From: Lutjanus erythropterus
Taxonomy: Eukaryota > Chordata > Actinopteri > Lutjaniformes > Lutjanidae
Direction of reading: 5' to 3'
Length of the DNA stretch: 64,000 nucleotides
Assembly: GCA_020091685.1 (NCBI GenBank)
Contig: CM034593.1
Span: 43,835,733 to 43,899,732 of the forward strand
Positions 46,034 to 58,566 of the stretch are shown piece after piece. Both the position numbers and the translations under genes were made by a program. Below the pieces are notes generated by a model, which saw nothing but the letters and a program-made list of their open reading frames with translations, was not told the origin of the DNA and did no database searches. Position 1 is the first letter of the stretch; each line of letters starts with the position of its first letter.

Positions 46034-47805
46034 GTTTTGTGTGACTCCACTCACTGAACTACATCTCTCGTCATGCACAATATGCCATCTTAGCACATTT
46101 GACCTTATTCTTCCAGCATGACGTGAAAGTATTAAAGGAGATGAAAGCAGAGCAGAGTAAAGAGACACATCACAACTGTGACTTTCATGACTTGTAAAAT
46201 TATCCTTTAAATTGATCATCATATGTGTAATTCATGGCACAATACATGTTTATATACATGCCTCTCTATAAGATCTGCTGCTGATGAAATATAGTGATAA
46301 TCTGCAGTTTGCTAGAATGCTTAAAGCTACTACAGGGAGCTGTTAACACTAGAACAGCCAAGACAGTCATTTTGAACATTTTCATATTTATATATGTTGA
46401 ATTCAAAAATACTTGACTTTTCCTAAAAGTGTCTGTATTTTCATTAAAATGTTTTTCATGTAAATTAAAGAAAATGTGATCATTTTCACATATTGACCAC
46501 ACAAAGATTATGTTGTCACTTTTTGCATATTTGGATATGCATCTTGGTTGCCTAGCAACTATCATCATCTCTGTCAGCGAAACTTCACAAGTATTCTTGA
46601 TTTCCCATTTCCCAACATTAAAATACAAATAATCAATTACTTAAAAAATAAAGTAGGGGAGACCAGGGACGGTTGTAACACCTTTTGTCTCAGCACCTAT
46701 AACTCGCTGATTTTTTGTGCTAAAGCTCTCAAATTTTGAAACAAAGCACCCTTAATTATTACAAATAACAGTGTTCCCAACTTTTGTTTTTCATGCATAT
46801 TTCCAACCTTTTCCCATATGCTATGATTATTTTTGATGCTTCTAGGTGGGAATTTCTTATAATTAATGTTTAAATAACATTCTCACTCTGAGTAATTCTA
46901 TATTAATCTAAAATTTGGATTGGATGGTTATCCTACAGAAGAATATTGCTGTGAATATAGACCGTCATTACAGTTTACTACAGTGATGGCATGCATACTG
47001 ATAAATATAGAAATAAATTTGACAAAATTTACATTTTGGTGTTACTCCATTTCTAAAAAGTTAAACTAGCAGAATAAATGTATTCATCTCTTGGTCTGGT
47101 ATTTCTCATGAGAGATGATGGCCACTGTAGTAGTCATGAAATTCCAGCACTTTTAGAGTTAACTGGTTATGAAACAGCCTAAATTTAATACTGCTGTGTC
47201 TGTATGACCTATTTAAGTTAACAAGACCATCTGCAAGAAGATTGGCAACAAAATATTAAAGTTTCTTGACGTGGCTTTAAAATAAGCAAGAATCTTGACA
47301 GATATTTCATATCTGGTATCAAATGAAAATGTGTGCTTCTCCTAGTGTGAAGAGGGTCAAAAGTTGATATGAAGAAAAGTAATAATGTTTGCTTAAAGTC
47401 CAGCATGCTGATCTGATATATTAGATTTACCAGTGCCACCTGTCTTTTTTTTATTTCAGGCACACAACTATTCATTTTTTATTCTGCTGGGTAAATGCTC
47501 GGTCATATCCACAACAGTAAATACAAACACTTTTTATTTGGGGGTGATCAAATTGTTTCACAAGGTTGCTAAATAACAAGTGCTATCCAAATAGGGAGTG
47601 GGTGGGAAGGAAAAAAGAAATTCATAAGGAGAAAGATGAAGTCATAAAATTAGAACAGAGAATGCAGAAAGCAGGAGATGGAACAAGTGATGAATAGAGA
47701 AATGAAGGGAAGGAGTGGGACGCATGAAAGAAGGAGAAGGAACAGTGTCTTCTCAGCTGCTGAAGCATCTGTGCCCTGTCAGAGCTGCTTGACATACAAT
47801 AATAT

Positions 47806-47840
<35 letters not shown>

Positions 47841-48240
47841 TACACTCTTTTGAAAACTGTATGTAAAAGCGGGAAACAATGGGAGACACACACACACACA
47901 TACACAAGGCTGTGCTGCCATGTATGATAAATTTCTGTTTCTGCAGCCTCTGTGACCCACTTGAAGAAGATCCACTCTACTGTGTCTATTGGCACTAACT
48001 CACCGAAACATATTACCTATACACCTCCTATCCTCTCCTCTTTCGTTGCCTCTCTCCTCCTCTTCTCCCTCCCTCCTCTTACTCATCCCTCCATTCTCGA
48101 TGTATCTGCCAGATCTGATTCACTGAAGGTGAAACACCTCCTTCCACTTTGCTTTTTTGCAGTTTTTCTCCCTCTCACTTCACCAAGCAGTCCTTTTTTA
48201 TGTCACCTAGGATCTTTATTGTGATTCAACACCTCCATCC
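46034..48240. other. No supported gene; CA microsatellite and pyrimidine tract
   Basis: It contains a (CA)n run at 47806-47836, a shorter one at 47887-47901, and a CT-rich tract at 48005-48110. Open frames crossing these (for example on the minus strand at 47622-47995) read CV, HT or SLP repeats and are not genes. Confidence 0.55.
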
Positions 48241-50473
48241 CAGTGGTGGTGGACCCAATGTTTTGTCCACTGTAAGGGCACTGTAGAAGGGAATTTGTCA
48301 CATTTTGTCCACTAGAAATGCACTTTAGAGGGCACCTTATCACGTTTTCTCCACTGGAAAGACACCTTAGAAAGCACTAAATATTTTCCACTAGTAGGGC
48401 ACTCTAGAGGGCATTTTATCATGTTATGTCAACTAGAAGGGCTTTGTCCACTGGAACAGCACTCTAGGGGGCATTTCATCACATATTGTCCACTAAAAAG
48501 GCAGCTCATAAGGCACTTTATCATGTTTTATGCACTAGAAGGGTGCTCTAGAGGGCACTTTATCATGTTATGTCCACTGAAGGATACTGTACAAGTATTT
48601 TCCACTGAAAGGGCACTCTAAAGGTCACTTTATCGTGCTATGTCCGCTAGAAGGGCACCTTTGAAGGCACTTCATCATGATTCGTCTAATAGAAGAGCAC
48701 TCTAGAGGGCACATTATCATGTTTTGTGTATTAGAGGGGCACCTTAGAAGGGAGTTTGAAATGTCTTTTTTCCACTGGATGGACACTTAAGAAGGCACTT
48801 TACCACTGGAATGGAGGGCACTTTATCATTTTTGTGAACTAGAAGGGCACTCTAGCTTCCTAAGACCCGGCAATTCATTATTGTTATATATTGTCTCTGT
48901 GGAGGACATTACATTGAGGCTTTTATTTCAAACATCATGCACATGTGGGTGTGGCCAACAGAGCATGTCTTCTGTCTTTTTAAAATGGCAGGAATTTCAG
49001 CAAATACAGTTTTTGGCAGTAAGAGAGTTAAGTGATCAGGTTATAGATACATTGTTATCGTCTTTATGAGGATGTTATTTTTTATTAGTCTTAACTATAT
49101 TATATTAAGTTTGTATGCGTTTTTGTCAATTTTAAGCCTTTCAAAATACACAGTGGCGTTTGCTTCTTCTCATTTTCAACCATCTTCCATGCTTCAGGAA
49201 ACAGCGCTGCGTGAGGAAGAGGGTTTTTTGATCTGTGTGACCACATGATCAGCCTGTATCTAATGTTAAGTCACACAAAGAAGTGTGCTTTCAGCACCAT
49301 CCTGCATTTCTTTGATCTGGCTTCCACAAACAGCTGATCCACTACAGGCAAGACCACCAGGCCTCTGGGAGACCTGCAAAGAATAGTTTGCAGTATGCAC
49401 TTCAAAAATTGGTTAGGAGAGAAGGATGCAGTGGGAAAATGTGTCTCAAAGGCAAATATGTCAAAAAATGTTTGTAAAAATGACAAATTATAGATATTGT
49501 TTTATATTAATTTCCAGCATTCATCAAATAAGAAAGAACAAAATAGAAATGCAGAGCAAAGGAAAATTTAGCAATACCAAACTGATGCCTTGGAATATAG
49601 TTTTTGTGGGAAATTTCGTCTCAGTGTCCACTACAAGGAACATGTTATAAAACTTAAACAAATAACAAAGATTCTGATATGTTTCCTACATCCCATTTAC
49701 CTAAATTATGTAAGATAAATCTAAATATTAAACTTTTTTCTTTCAGGATTCTTCAGGGCTATGTCATGTTTTATCCACTTGAAGGGCACTCTAGAGGGCA
49801 CTTTATTATCTTTTGTCCATTGAAGGGCTCTGTGGAGAGCACTTTATCATGTTTTGTCCACCAGAAGGGCACTCTGGAGGGCACTGCATCACATATTGTC
49901 CACAAGAATAGTACTCTAGAAGTCACTTCCACTGGAAGGGCACTCTATAGAGTGCACTCGACTACATTTTGTCCACTGAAGGGCACACTAGAGGGCACTT
50001 TTTCATGTTTTGTCTACTGAAGAGTACTCAAGAGGGCACTCCAAGTATTTTCCACTGGATGGACACTCTAGAAGGTACTGAATTACGTGTTGTACCCCAG
50101 AAATGCACTCTAGAAGGCACTTCATCACATTTTGTCCACTAGAAGGGCAGTCTAGAGGGCATATTATCACGTTATATTCACTGGAAGGGCACACTAGAGG
50201 GCACCTTATCACCTTTTCTCCACTGGAAGGGCACTGTAGAGAGCACTTCATTACGTATTGTCCACTAAAAGGGCACTCTCGAGGTTGCTTTATCATGTTA
50301 TGTCAACTGGAAGGGCAGTTGAGAAGGCTCTTTACCACATTTTCTCCAGGTGAAGGGTAGTTAATCACATTTTTACCCTGAAAAGGCATCCGAGACGGCA
50401 CTATCTACCTTAGGGGTCCCCAGGGGAGGCAATCGCACCCTACGCCCCTGTACCTCCTCTGAGTCCACCAGTG
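48241..50473. mobile_element. hAT-like element built around 42-bp minisatellite arrays, copies B and C
   Basis: The left end CAGTGGTGGTGGAC and the complement of the right end (CACTGGTGGACTCAG) form a short TIR. The 8-bp flanks CTCCATCC (48233-48240) and CTCCATGC (50474-50481) match at 7 of 8. Arrays at about 48257-48856 and 49755-50430 consist of a degenerate unit of about 42 bp with core TTTTGTCCACTAGAAGGGCA and CTCTAGAGGGCACTTTATCA. The 900 bp between the arrays has no transposase and may be a separate insertion. The right side shares GGCAATCGCACCC with copy A at 28566. Because 42 is a multiple of three, long open frames with a 14-residue period appear on both strands; they are not credible genes. 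Confidence 0.65.
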
Positions 50474-53400
50474 CTCCATGCTCATGTCATTGTATTACTA
50501 CTACTACTACTGTACTGTGTTTGCTTGTGGGAAGTCACTGAAATGTTCATTCTTCCATCTATTTATAGCAATGTCTGAAAGCCAGTCTCGACACACAAGT
50601 TCATAGAATTTCAGTATCTCTATAAGCTGAATCACATTTTCTTGTACCTCCACATGCCTGTCTCTTCCTGCAGTCTCTCTCCCTGTCTGTCCTGTCCTCC
50701 TCTCATCCTTGTTGATATCAGCTGGAGCAAATCCACTAAAAATATGCTAAAAATAACCATCTTCATGCCTCATCCAGCCATCCTCAGCTGGTGGTAACTC
50801 ACTGATATCTCTTTTATATACACTTCCTCTGTATTGTGAGGTGTTGGCTTGCTCTCACTCATTTTTATCCATCCAGCGCTGCGTCAGTCCACATTATCTC
50901 CATTCGTCCTCCTTGCCTCCCTTCACTGAAACTAAAATCCTTCCCTAAATCACCTCTGCCGCTCCCACGTGCCTCTCTGTGCATTTGCGTCATCTCTCTC
51001 AGTTTGTATATTATCAGGACTTTATAGGACAAAACATAAACCCCCTTGTTTGTGTAATGATGATTGCTTATAGCACCACTGGCCACAGCTCTCTATAGTC
51101 TGTGACTGGTCTTGACTTTGACTATGACTTTCTAGGACGTAATTATTTTCCATTCCGGCTTTATCCACCAGAGCTAATTCAATGAAATGTATAATTCAGA
51201 AAAAAAATTAGATAAAATAAAGAATTTAAATAAAACTTTCAGACAGTCCTGTCTGGACTCCACTTCAAAATTTCAGCAGGGAGTCCAAGGCATTATGTCC
51301 ACACCTCCTCCAGCCCGGTCTCACTCCCATCTCATCAGATAGCAACGATTTGTCACAGCCTCTCTATGACTCATACTGATCCACCATGTTTTTCATACAG
51401 CTTCAGTGTAAACCCATCCACGGCTGTACAAGATGCCCCAGGCTTTCAGCATGGTATAAAGAGGGAGAAAGTCCAGACACGGAGCAGGGTGGGTGGACGG
51501 ATGCTTCAAACAAACTCAGGACTTTCACCTGGGAGACAGGGTTTCTTGTCCAATGTCCAGGATGACGTCGTCAAATGTCTTGTTTTGTCTACAACTCAAA
51601 CATTTCCAATTTACTGTCAGAGAAGAGTAAAGAAACCGACTAACGAGTGAGTGAGTAAGCTAACGAGTGATGTCACACACATCGTATGAAGTGATGAAAA
51701 ACCAAACATAAAAATGTAAAGTTGATATTCTGCTTGAAAATGTTGTTTTCCCAATTTTTGGCTGAAAAGTGTTTCTTGGCTCTTTCTTTGTCATCACCTG
51801 TGCATAGTTGCACAAAATGTGTCACCCTTAAAGGAAGCTAAGTCCACTTAGAGACAGGTGACACATTTTGAAACATGAAACTTTCTATCACAAGTCATTA
51901 TTTTGGTTGATAATAGCACAATAACATCAGATTTCATGTGAATAAGAGGTGAAATAGTCATTTGGATATAAATATGTTATTTACCACAGCTGTAAGGTGC
52001 TGAAAAAGCTGAAAATGCTTGAACAGTGCTTGAATTTGACTTTGGAAAAGGTGTACAAAGCCTGATATCTGATTTTGAGGACCCCAGAACAGTCAAAGTC
52101 TTGGGGACCCCCCCCCCCCACCCCCCCTCTGGTTTGGTCTGGTCTGGTTTCCAGATTAGGAACCTAACATTACCCTGTACAACCAGAAGAGCAGTAGATT
52201 TTTTTCTGCTTCAACATCATGGTTACATGGTTTTGAATATGGACTCAGTAGTCAGTAAATATGTCAGAGAAATCAATATTTGCTAACTTTTGGATTCACC
52301 TCTGAAAAGCTGAATCAAAATAACAAGAATGTAGTGGAGGCACCGTGAGGTAACACTGGTACCTTTGCAGCTACCAGCAGTTGCTCATCTTGGCATGCGT
52401 CCATGAAATTGTGTATTTAGTGTTTAAAATTTCGGCTTATTACTGGACCACTAGGTAGGGGGACCCCCTGATTGCCACCGGGTATTTTGCATCTATGAGT
52501 TGTGTTAGTAGAGAGTCAAAATAAAAGTCCTCTGCTTCTATCATATTTTTTATTGCACATGTTCAAAATAAATCTATGCCTATCTGTTCCTTACTAGTTC
52601 ATTTTATTGATTCTCACGTTCTCATTTCTCTTCGTACCCCTTTGAGTTTTCTACTCTCCCAGTCTCTCTTGCTGCTGGTCCTCTTTCCGACCACCTCTTT
52701 CTCTCTTTCTCTGCTACAGCTGTATCATTAATACAGTACCCTGCATTTTGACTCTCCAGTCCCTTCCTCCTCATCCATGCCAGTCCTTCCCTCTTTATTT
52801 TTTAACTGCATTCATTCCTTTTTTTCTCAGCTGGGAATACTGGCGATATATCACAGAACATCAGACCTTCCCTACCCACACACATATACACACACGCACT
52901 CTTACTTTACTGTGTATGCGCTCATTTTCCGCTGGGTCTATTCTTGTTCTACCTCTCCCTCTTTGCTGTGTTACTGTATTCCTCTCTCACTCTCCAAGGT
53001 ATGCCACAGCTAAACCAAATATCTGCTCTCCACCAATCTCTCCCAATCCTCTTGCTACTTTCACATTCCCTCTTTGCTTGCACTCTTACTTCACTCCTGT
53101 GCTCCTGTCTTCTCGCAGTCTTCATACCTGGCTGTGCCTGTCTGTCTCTTGTCTTTCTGCTGAACCTAGAGAGCAAAAGGAGACTGATGCCTGCTCTCTG
53201 ACTGATGCCTACCCTTTCCTGTTTATTTTTTTATCCTGTCTTCCTGAAAAACCCAATCCAACCTTACCCCCCAACTTTGCCTTTTATCGGCTCTTGGAGT
53301 ATCTCTTCTCCTTCACTGTGTTATTGCAGTCCATCTTTTCCTCCCTGTTCTCCCCTCCACATCTCTCCAACATGCCCTGGTACCCCCCTGTAACCCCTTC

Positions 53401-54050
53401 TCTCTGTGTTGCCTCTACTGAGAATAATCAAAATGCTGTAGGGGTGAAGTGTACTCACACGTTTGTGCACACACACAAATAGAAACAGTGTTGAGAGGAG
53501 CTTAGGCAACTCAATGATTGGGGACCAAATACTTGGACAATGCTGCCATCTGGTGGAGGAATACTAGAACGTCATACCTGTTAAAGTAATGGGCCTATTT
53601 CACAGGAGACTTTATGACATGACAGAAACAAAAGCACAGGTGTAATAAGATATAATAATAATAAAAAAAATTTAATATAATGTATAATATGTTTTCATTA
53701 GTGTAAAATCACATGGCAAAACATGACATGACAAAATAACAATTGTTGTATTTTTGTTACCTTAGAATGAGTTTCGACAGAGGGTACGGTTTCTCTTCCA
53801 TGAAGTCTGTCATGTGGAACTGGCATGTTTACTGTTGCCCAAAATGGACAAAGATAAAACTATAAACTATAACTATCTATAAAACTATAAAAAAAATATG
53901 TTTTTTTTCAATTTTTCTGAGTTTTGCGGCCACCTTAGTTTCTCCTAAAGACTTAGAAGGAGAGGGTGAGACAAGCCGTATTTAGTTGGTTGTAGTCTAC
54001 AACCTCACCACAGATGCCACTAAATCCTACATGCTGGACCTTACCTTTGA
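50474..54050. other. No supported gene; long pyrimidine-rich tract
   Basis: About 52620-53420 is strongly C/T-rich on the plus strand, producing open frames in all three forward frames (longest 52748-53482, 244 codons) with low-complexity Pro/Leu/Ser/Phe content. A C-run lies at 52109-52128. No exon with motif or splice support was found. Confidence 0.55.
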
Positions 54051-54054
54051 TATG

Positions 54055-54152
54055 ACAGCCAAAAGGACAGTAGAGAGGGTTGGGATGACATGCAGCAAAG
54101 GGCTGCAACAAGGAGTTGAACTCATGGCCACTAGGGCTACTAGGGCACCACA
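54055..54152 (-). repeat. Degenerate tRNA-derived SINE copy
   Basis: The minus strand reads GGTGCCCTAGTAGCCCTAGT, then GAGTTCAACTCC (B-box-like), then CCTTTGCTGCATGTCATCCC, matching the order of the SINE at 42934-43111. It is shorter and diverged, with no clear duplication. Confidence 0.6.
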
Positions 54153-54291
54153 AAAGTTGTATTTTCAAAACAAACAAAACAGAAGAACATTAAAACATGC
54201 AACAAAAGTTTTTTTTCACTTGATCACTTTTAATCTGTCATTACACAATGGACAATAAAATACAAAATACAGCAGATTGGACAACTTCAAC

Positions 54292-54545
54292 CAGTGGTGG
54301 ACTATTTTGTAGGGGGGGGGTCAAAAGTTGTGATGAACTTTTTCGTGTTTGCTACTGGACTGGGACACACATTTTTTTCTAGCGCAAGGGATCTGAGAGG
54401 GCACTTGTTTCATCATGTTTTTTCATTTTGAAGGGCATTCCAGAGGGCACTTTATCACATTTTGTCCACCTGACAGGTGCCCTGAGGGCGCTTTGTCAAG
54501 TTTTGTCCATTGGAAGGGACCTTAGGGCCCTTTATCAATGTATTT
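54292..54545. repeat. Minisatellite-bearing hAT-like repeat, copy D (truncated)
   Basis: Starts CAGTGGTGGACTATTTTG, followed by about four units of the 42-bp motif (ATTTTGTCCACCTGACAGGT; TTTTGTCCATTGGAAGGGAC). The right terminus is missing. Confidence 0.55.
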
Positions 54546-54715
54546 TGTCTGTACTGATTAGACCAATATGACATTAAAGAAACTGTGCCATTCGTTTTAT
54601 CTTGACAATCAAGGAAATCCAAGAAAGACTAATTGAATAAGATATATTGTGAAAATGTAATCAAGCATAATGATCACTAGGTGGAGCCATTGTGAAAATG
54701 CAATAAATTACTGTA

Positions 54716-57163
54716 CAGTGCCTATAAAAAGTATTCACCTCCTTGGATGTGTTCCCCTCTTATTGCCTTTATAAATGGAATCATGGACAAAAAATTATCA
54801 AAAAAATCTTTATTATGTCAAAGTGAAATATTCACCCCCTTAAAGTCAGAATTTAGTAGATGCACCTTTGGCTGCCGTCGCAGCACTGAGTCTGTTTGGA
54901 CAGGTCTCTATCAGGCTTGCACATCTGGACACTACAATTTTACTCCATTCTTCTTTGCAAAATTGCTCAAACTCTGTCAGGTTGCAGAGGAATCAGGCGT
55001 GAACAGCCATTTTCAAGTCCAGCCACAAATTTTCTATTTGATTGAAGTCCAGGCTTTGACTTGGTCACTCCAGAACATTCACCATGTTGTCTTTGAACCG
55101 TTTCTGTGTAGCTTTTGCTGTATGCTTCGGGTCATTGTCTTTCTGGAAAATAAATCTTATCCCAAGCGGTCGTTCTCTTGCAGACGGAATCAGATTGTCC
55201 TCCAGGATTTCCCTATATTTTTCTGCATTCATTTTACCTTCTACCTTTACAAACCTTCCAGGACCTGCTGATGAGAAGCATCCCCACAGCATGATGCTGC
55301 CACCACCATGCTTCACAGTGGGGATGGTGTGTTTGTGGTGATGTGTAGTGTTTGGTGTGATGAGGCCAAAAAAGAGGTTTTTGGCCAAGGGACCAGACGC
55401 TATGTTTGGCAGACACCAAAGAACCTTCTTCAACTAAACCATGGAGTCCCCCACATGCCTTTGGGCAAACTCTAGTCGAGATTTAATGAGCTTTCTGCAA
55501 CAGTGGATTTCTCTTTGCCACTCTCCTATAAAGCTTTGACTGGTGAATAACCTGGACAGCAGTTGTTGTATGCAGAGTTTCTCAGCCACTGAAGCTTTTA
55601 AGTCCTTCAGAGTAGTCATAGGTGTCTTTGTGGCCTCCCTCACCAGTCTCCTTCTTGCACAGTCACTCAGTTTGTGAGGACGACCTGCTCCAGGCACATT
55701 TACATTAGTGATGGGAATTCCGGCTATTTTTAGCGAGCTGGTTCTTTTGGCTCGGCTCACTAAAAAGAGCCCGCTCTTTCAGCTCCCAAGTGGCTCCTCA
55801 GATTTTTTGTTGCTCAAATTAATTTATTACCCAAAATAATGTAAAATTAATTACTAATGTAAAAAACATACATTATATCAAATGTTTATTATTTATATGG
55901 CTTTATTTATACACTCAACATACTCAACATGGAGGAGAGTACTACAATATTAAGCAGAGTGCTTAATTTTGACAACAAACACCACATATTATATTAATTA
56001 CAAATTTTCTGTGTAATTGTAATATTTAACACTGGATATATTAGTCTTCTGTTGTGCAATGAAGTTTTAATCTGTCAACAAGCAGATATTTTGTCTGATA
56101 ATAATAAAGATTATATATATGACTTATATATGACTTGGTTTTACAAGGCAGATAAAAGAACAGATGTTACATGTATCAGAAGGAGGATCTCTTCTATTTT
56201 AACCTCAATCAGTGATCAAGAACGCACTTTATTTCTTCAGTTATGATCGTGGTCTGCAGACTACAGGTAACCTACAGGTGGTCTCTTCCTCTATTCTGTC
56301 TTGACTTTGTTGAAAACTGTCCAACTTGACTGTAGATTTTCGCCTAAACTTCCTGCTGCGGCCGTCTGATCTCGTCTACTTTCCAGGCGAGGCGCAGTTC
56401 ATCTCAAACGAGTGTATTTTCTCACCTTTCAAGCGTGTTGTCTCTGTCTGTAGCGCATGTTCTCTCTCGTCACCCTCCCACTTGCTTATGTGCTCACTGT
56501 GTTGTATGTCTATAACCCCTCCCCTCCCCCTTCTACTCAGTGTGGACACACACACGCCACCAATCATGTGCGACTTTAACAGAAAAAAAACAGGAGAAAA
56601 AAACAAATCTGCTCCCAATCAAGAGCCGGTTCCCGTTGTTCACTTCAAAGAGCCAGCTCTAAGATCCGGATCATTCGCGACCGACACATGGAATTAACTG
56701 AAGTCCAGGGGATGCTCAGTGGCATGGATTTTTTTTGTATCCACCCCGACTTATACTTTTCAGTAACCTTTGCTTGGAGTGTTCTTTTGTCTTTATGGTG
56801 TCATTGTGGCCAGGAATACTGATGAACCAGTGACTGGACCTTCCAGACACAGGTGTCATTACTATAATCACTTGAGACACATTCACTGCACTCAGCTGAT
56901 CTTCACTAATCGTGAGACTGCAAGCACCAGTTGGCTGGACCTCTGTTGAATTAGGTCAGTCACTTTATAGGAGGTAAATATATATGCAATTGTTTACTTT
57001 ATGTTACATATTTTTATTTAATTGCCATTACTTTGTAGAAATCGGTTTTCACTTTGCCATTAAAGAGTTTTTCTTGCTAATTTTTCTTTTTGTAAAAAAA
57101 GCCAAATTATACTGACAATGATTCCATTTATAAAACCAATAAAACGAAAAAACAAAGGCACCG
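54716..57163 (-). mobile_element. Tc1-like transposon remnant, split by a nested hAT MITE
   Basis: It is flanked by TA (54714-54715 and 57164-57165) with short terminal match CAGTGCC/GGCACCG; the fuller left end CAGTGCCTATAAAAAGTATT is typical of a common fish Tc1 family. Minus-strand coding pieces: 55760-55434 has GAGRPHKLSDCARRRLVREA (HTH region), and 55433-55065 has KHGGGSIMLWGCFSSAGPGR, EKYREILEDNLIPSA and FQKDNDPKHTAKATQKRF, which carries the second catalytic Asp of the DD34E transposase. A stop between the two pieces, missing ends and the insertion at 55707-56688 make it dead. Without the insert it is about 1.46 kb, normal for Tc1. Confidence 0.88.
55707..56688. mobile_element. Non-autonomous hAT-like element inside the Tc1 copy
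   Basis: It interrupts the Tc1 reading frame just before GAGRP. Ends AGTGATGGGAATTCCGGCT (left) and complement TGTGTCGGTCGCGAATGATC (right) are loosely inverted, and both sides have facing AAGAGCC/GGCTCTT words (AAAAGAGCCCGCTCTTTC at 55763; AAAGAGCCAGCTCTAAG at 56647). Flanks TTACATTA and TGGAATTA match at 5 of 8, so the duplication is only suggestive. Confidence 0.6.
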
Positions 57164-57165
57164 TA

Positions 57166-58204
57166 TGTATATGCTGAAGCCTCGCAAGTGTTAAGTCAAA
57201 ACACAACTGCAGTACTCGCACACACATAAACACACACATATGCTCCTCTTCCGCTATTCCACTCTATTTAATTAATAATAATCTTGTGTCCAAATCTAAT
57301 ATTCATACTCAGTGCACTTGGCAGGACCCCTGACCAATATTGCCTTTGTGTGTGTGTGTGTGTGTGTGTGTGTACTGATTGCCCTTTGGCTGCTGCAGCT
57401 GCTGGTGCACATATACTATTCATATTCACAATGGGGAACGACTGTGTCAAATACCAAATACATTCACATGATAATCACTTACACACGGTCTGTCTGACTG
57501 AACAGTCATTGTGGTCCTTTAAGTCTATCAAGAGGTGTGTTTACGTATGTATTCACGCAGACTGGGTGTGTGCGCCCAAGTTTAGTCTCTCCCGTTCGGA
57601 CGTGGACTTTCTGAAGTCAGTTTGCATGTTCTCACCATGCATGTGTGGGTTTTTCTCCGGATGCTCCAATACCTCTGACCAAGGCACCGGTTTACATCTG
57701 GAGTCAGTCCCCGGGTGCTGCTCCTATAAATCTGACTGTATAATTAAACTCTTTATAATTGTGTAATGTCACAATAAAGTTGACCTTTACTTTTATTTCA
57801 GGCTCAGACTACTGCTTGCTTTGATAACATAAAAATATAGTCCCGCTTGCTCAGGCAGTGAAAGACGCTGCTAATTTGCATTGAAATTAACACAGATTAC
57901 AGGCTTTTTGTTTGACTTTGACTAAATTGGCTTGATTGATCTATTGTGTAAACTGTCTGCAGTTGCACAGTGTAATCATAGATGGCTCATAAATGATAGC
58001 TTCAGGTTGGAACACATTGTTGAGGTTAGTGAGAAAGTGACAAACTGAATGAGTCATTTGTCTGGTAAAATAAACTTCGTTTCCTTTCAAACGACGCAGC
58101 ATGGCTAAGCGAAAACCCACCATCTAAAGCACACACACATGCTTCACATTACACACACACACACACACACTAACAAACAGTTGTTGCATTTGCAAATGCT
58201 GCAA
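57166..58204. other. No supported gene; microsatellites
   Basis: (TG)n at 57347-57373, (AC)n at about 58151-58170 and a stretch at 57590-57720 resembling the repeat at 7551 (GTGTGGGTTTTTCTCCGGAT, GCTCC). The 160-codon open frame 57284-57766 reads through the TG run and is not credible. Confidence 0.5.
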
Positions 58205-58247
<43 letters not shown>

Positions 58248-58300
58248 TGTGTGTGTGTGTGTGTGTGTGTGAATGTGTGTGTGTGCGTGTGTGTGCAGAT
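58205..58300 (+). repeat. (GT)n microsatellite next to a promoter
   Basis: About 45 GT units with a few interruptions (TCTG, GAATG, GCG). It ends roughly 30 bp before the TATA box of the ADP-ribosyltransferase gene. Confidence 0.95.
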
Positions 58301-58328
58301 TTGGTGACTTGTCATGGACATGGCAGGG

Positions 58329-58336
58329 TATATAAG
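58329..58336 (+). promoter_or_regulatory. TATA box of the ADP-ribosyltransferase gene
   Basis: TATATAAG in the context GCAGGGTATATAAGTCCGGG. A start site about 25-30 bp downstream (near 58360) would give a short 5'UTR exon ending at a clean donor (ACTG then GTGAGT after 58421) with no ATG in it. Position and orientation agree with the downstream coding exons. Confidence 0.65.
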
Positions 58337-58359
58337 TCCGGGAAATCAACAAGTCTTTG

Positions 58360-58421
58360 TCTCATCAAACTTTTTGATCTGAGGGGTGCTCAACACTGAG
58401 GAGTTCTCCTATCAAAGACTG
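58360..58421 (+). other. Probable non-coding exon 1 of the ADP-ribosyltransferase gene
   Basis: The start is inferred from the TATA box and the end from the consensus donor GTGAGT at 58422. It contains no ATG. The following short intron would end at AAATTCAG (58536-58543), giving exon 2 from 58544. The acceptor has a weak pyrimidine tract, so this intron is less certain than the next one. Confidence 0.45.
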
Positions 58422-58566
58422 GTGAGTTGATTATTCAGACCACCTTTAGAGTACGAAAAAATCATAATTTGATTTACAGGTTGCCATGTGATTATTTTTT
58501 ATTATGGTTGTTGATGTCATGAATGCATTATGTGTAAATTCAGAAGCTGTTTGCCTGCCTGCCACG

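Noticed and set aside
48257-50430. Regularly spaced repeats resembling a CRISPR array
   Set aside because: The units are contiguous and degenerate with no unique spacers, and the genome is vertebrate; this is a minisatellite inside a transposon-like element.
52748-53482. Longest non-transposon open frame (244 codons, plus strand)
   Set aside because: It lies in a C/T-rich tract that is open in all three forward frames; the product is low-complexity Pro/Leu/Ser/Phe with microsatellite-derived THTHIHTRT, no domain and no splice support.
55065-55760. Minus-strand open frames as host genes
   Set aside because: They are pieces of a broken Tc1 transposase, with TA-flanked ends and an interrupting insertion.
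57284-57766. 160-codon open frame
   Set aside because: It reads through a (TG)n microsatellite as CVCVCV; no domain and repeat-derived flanks.
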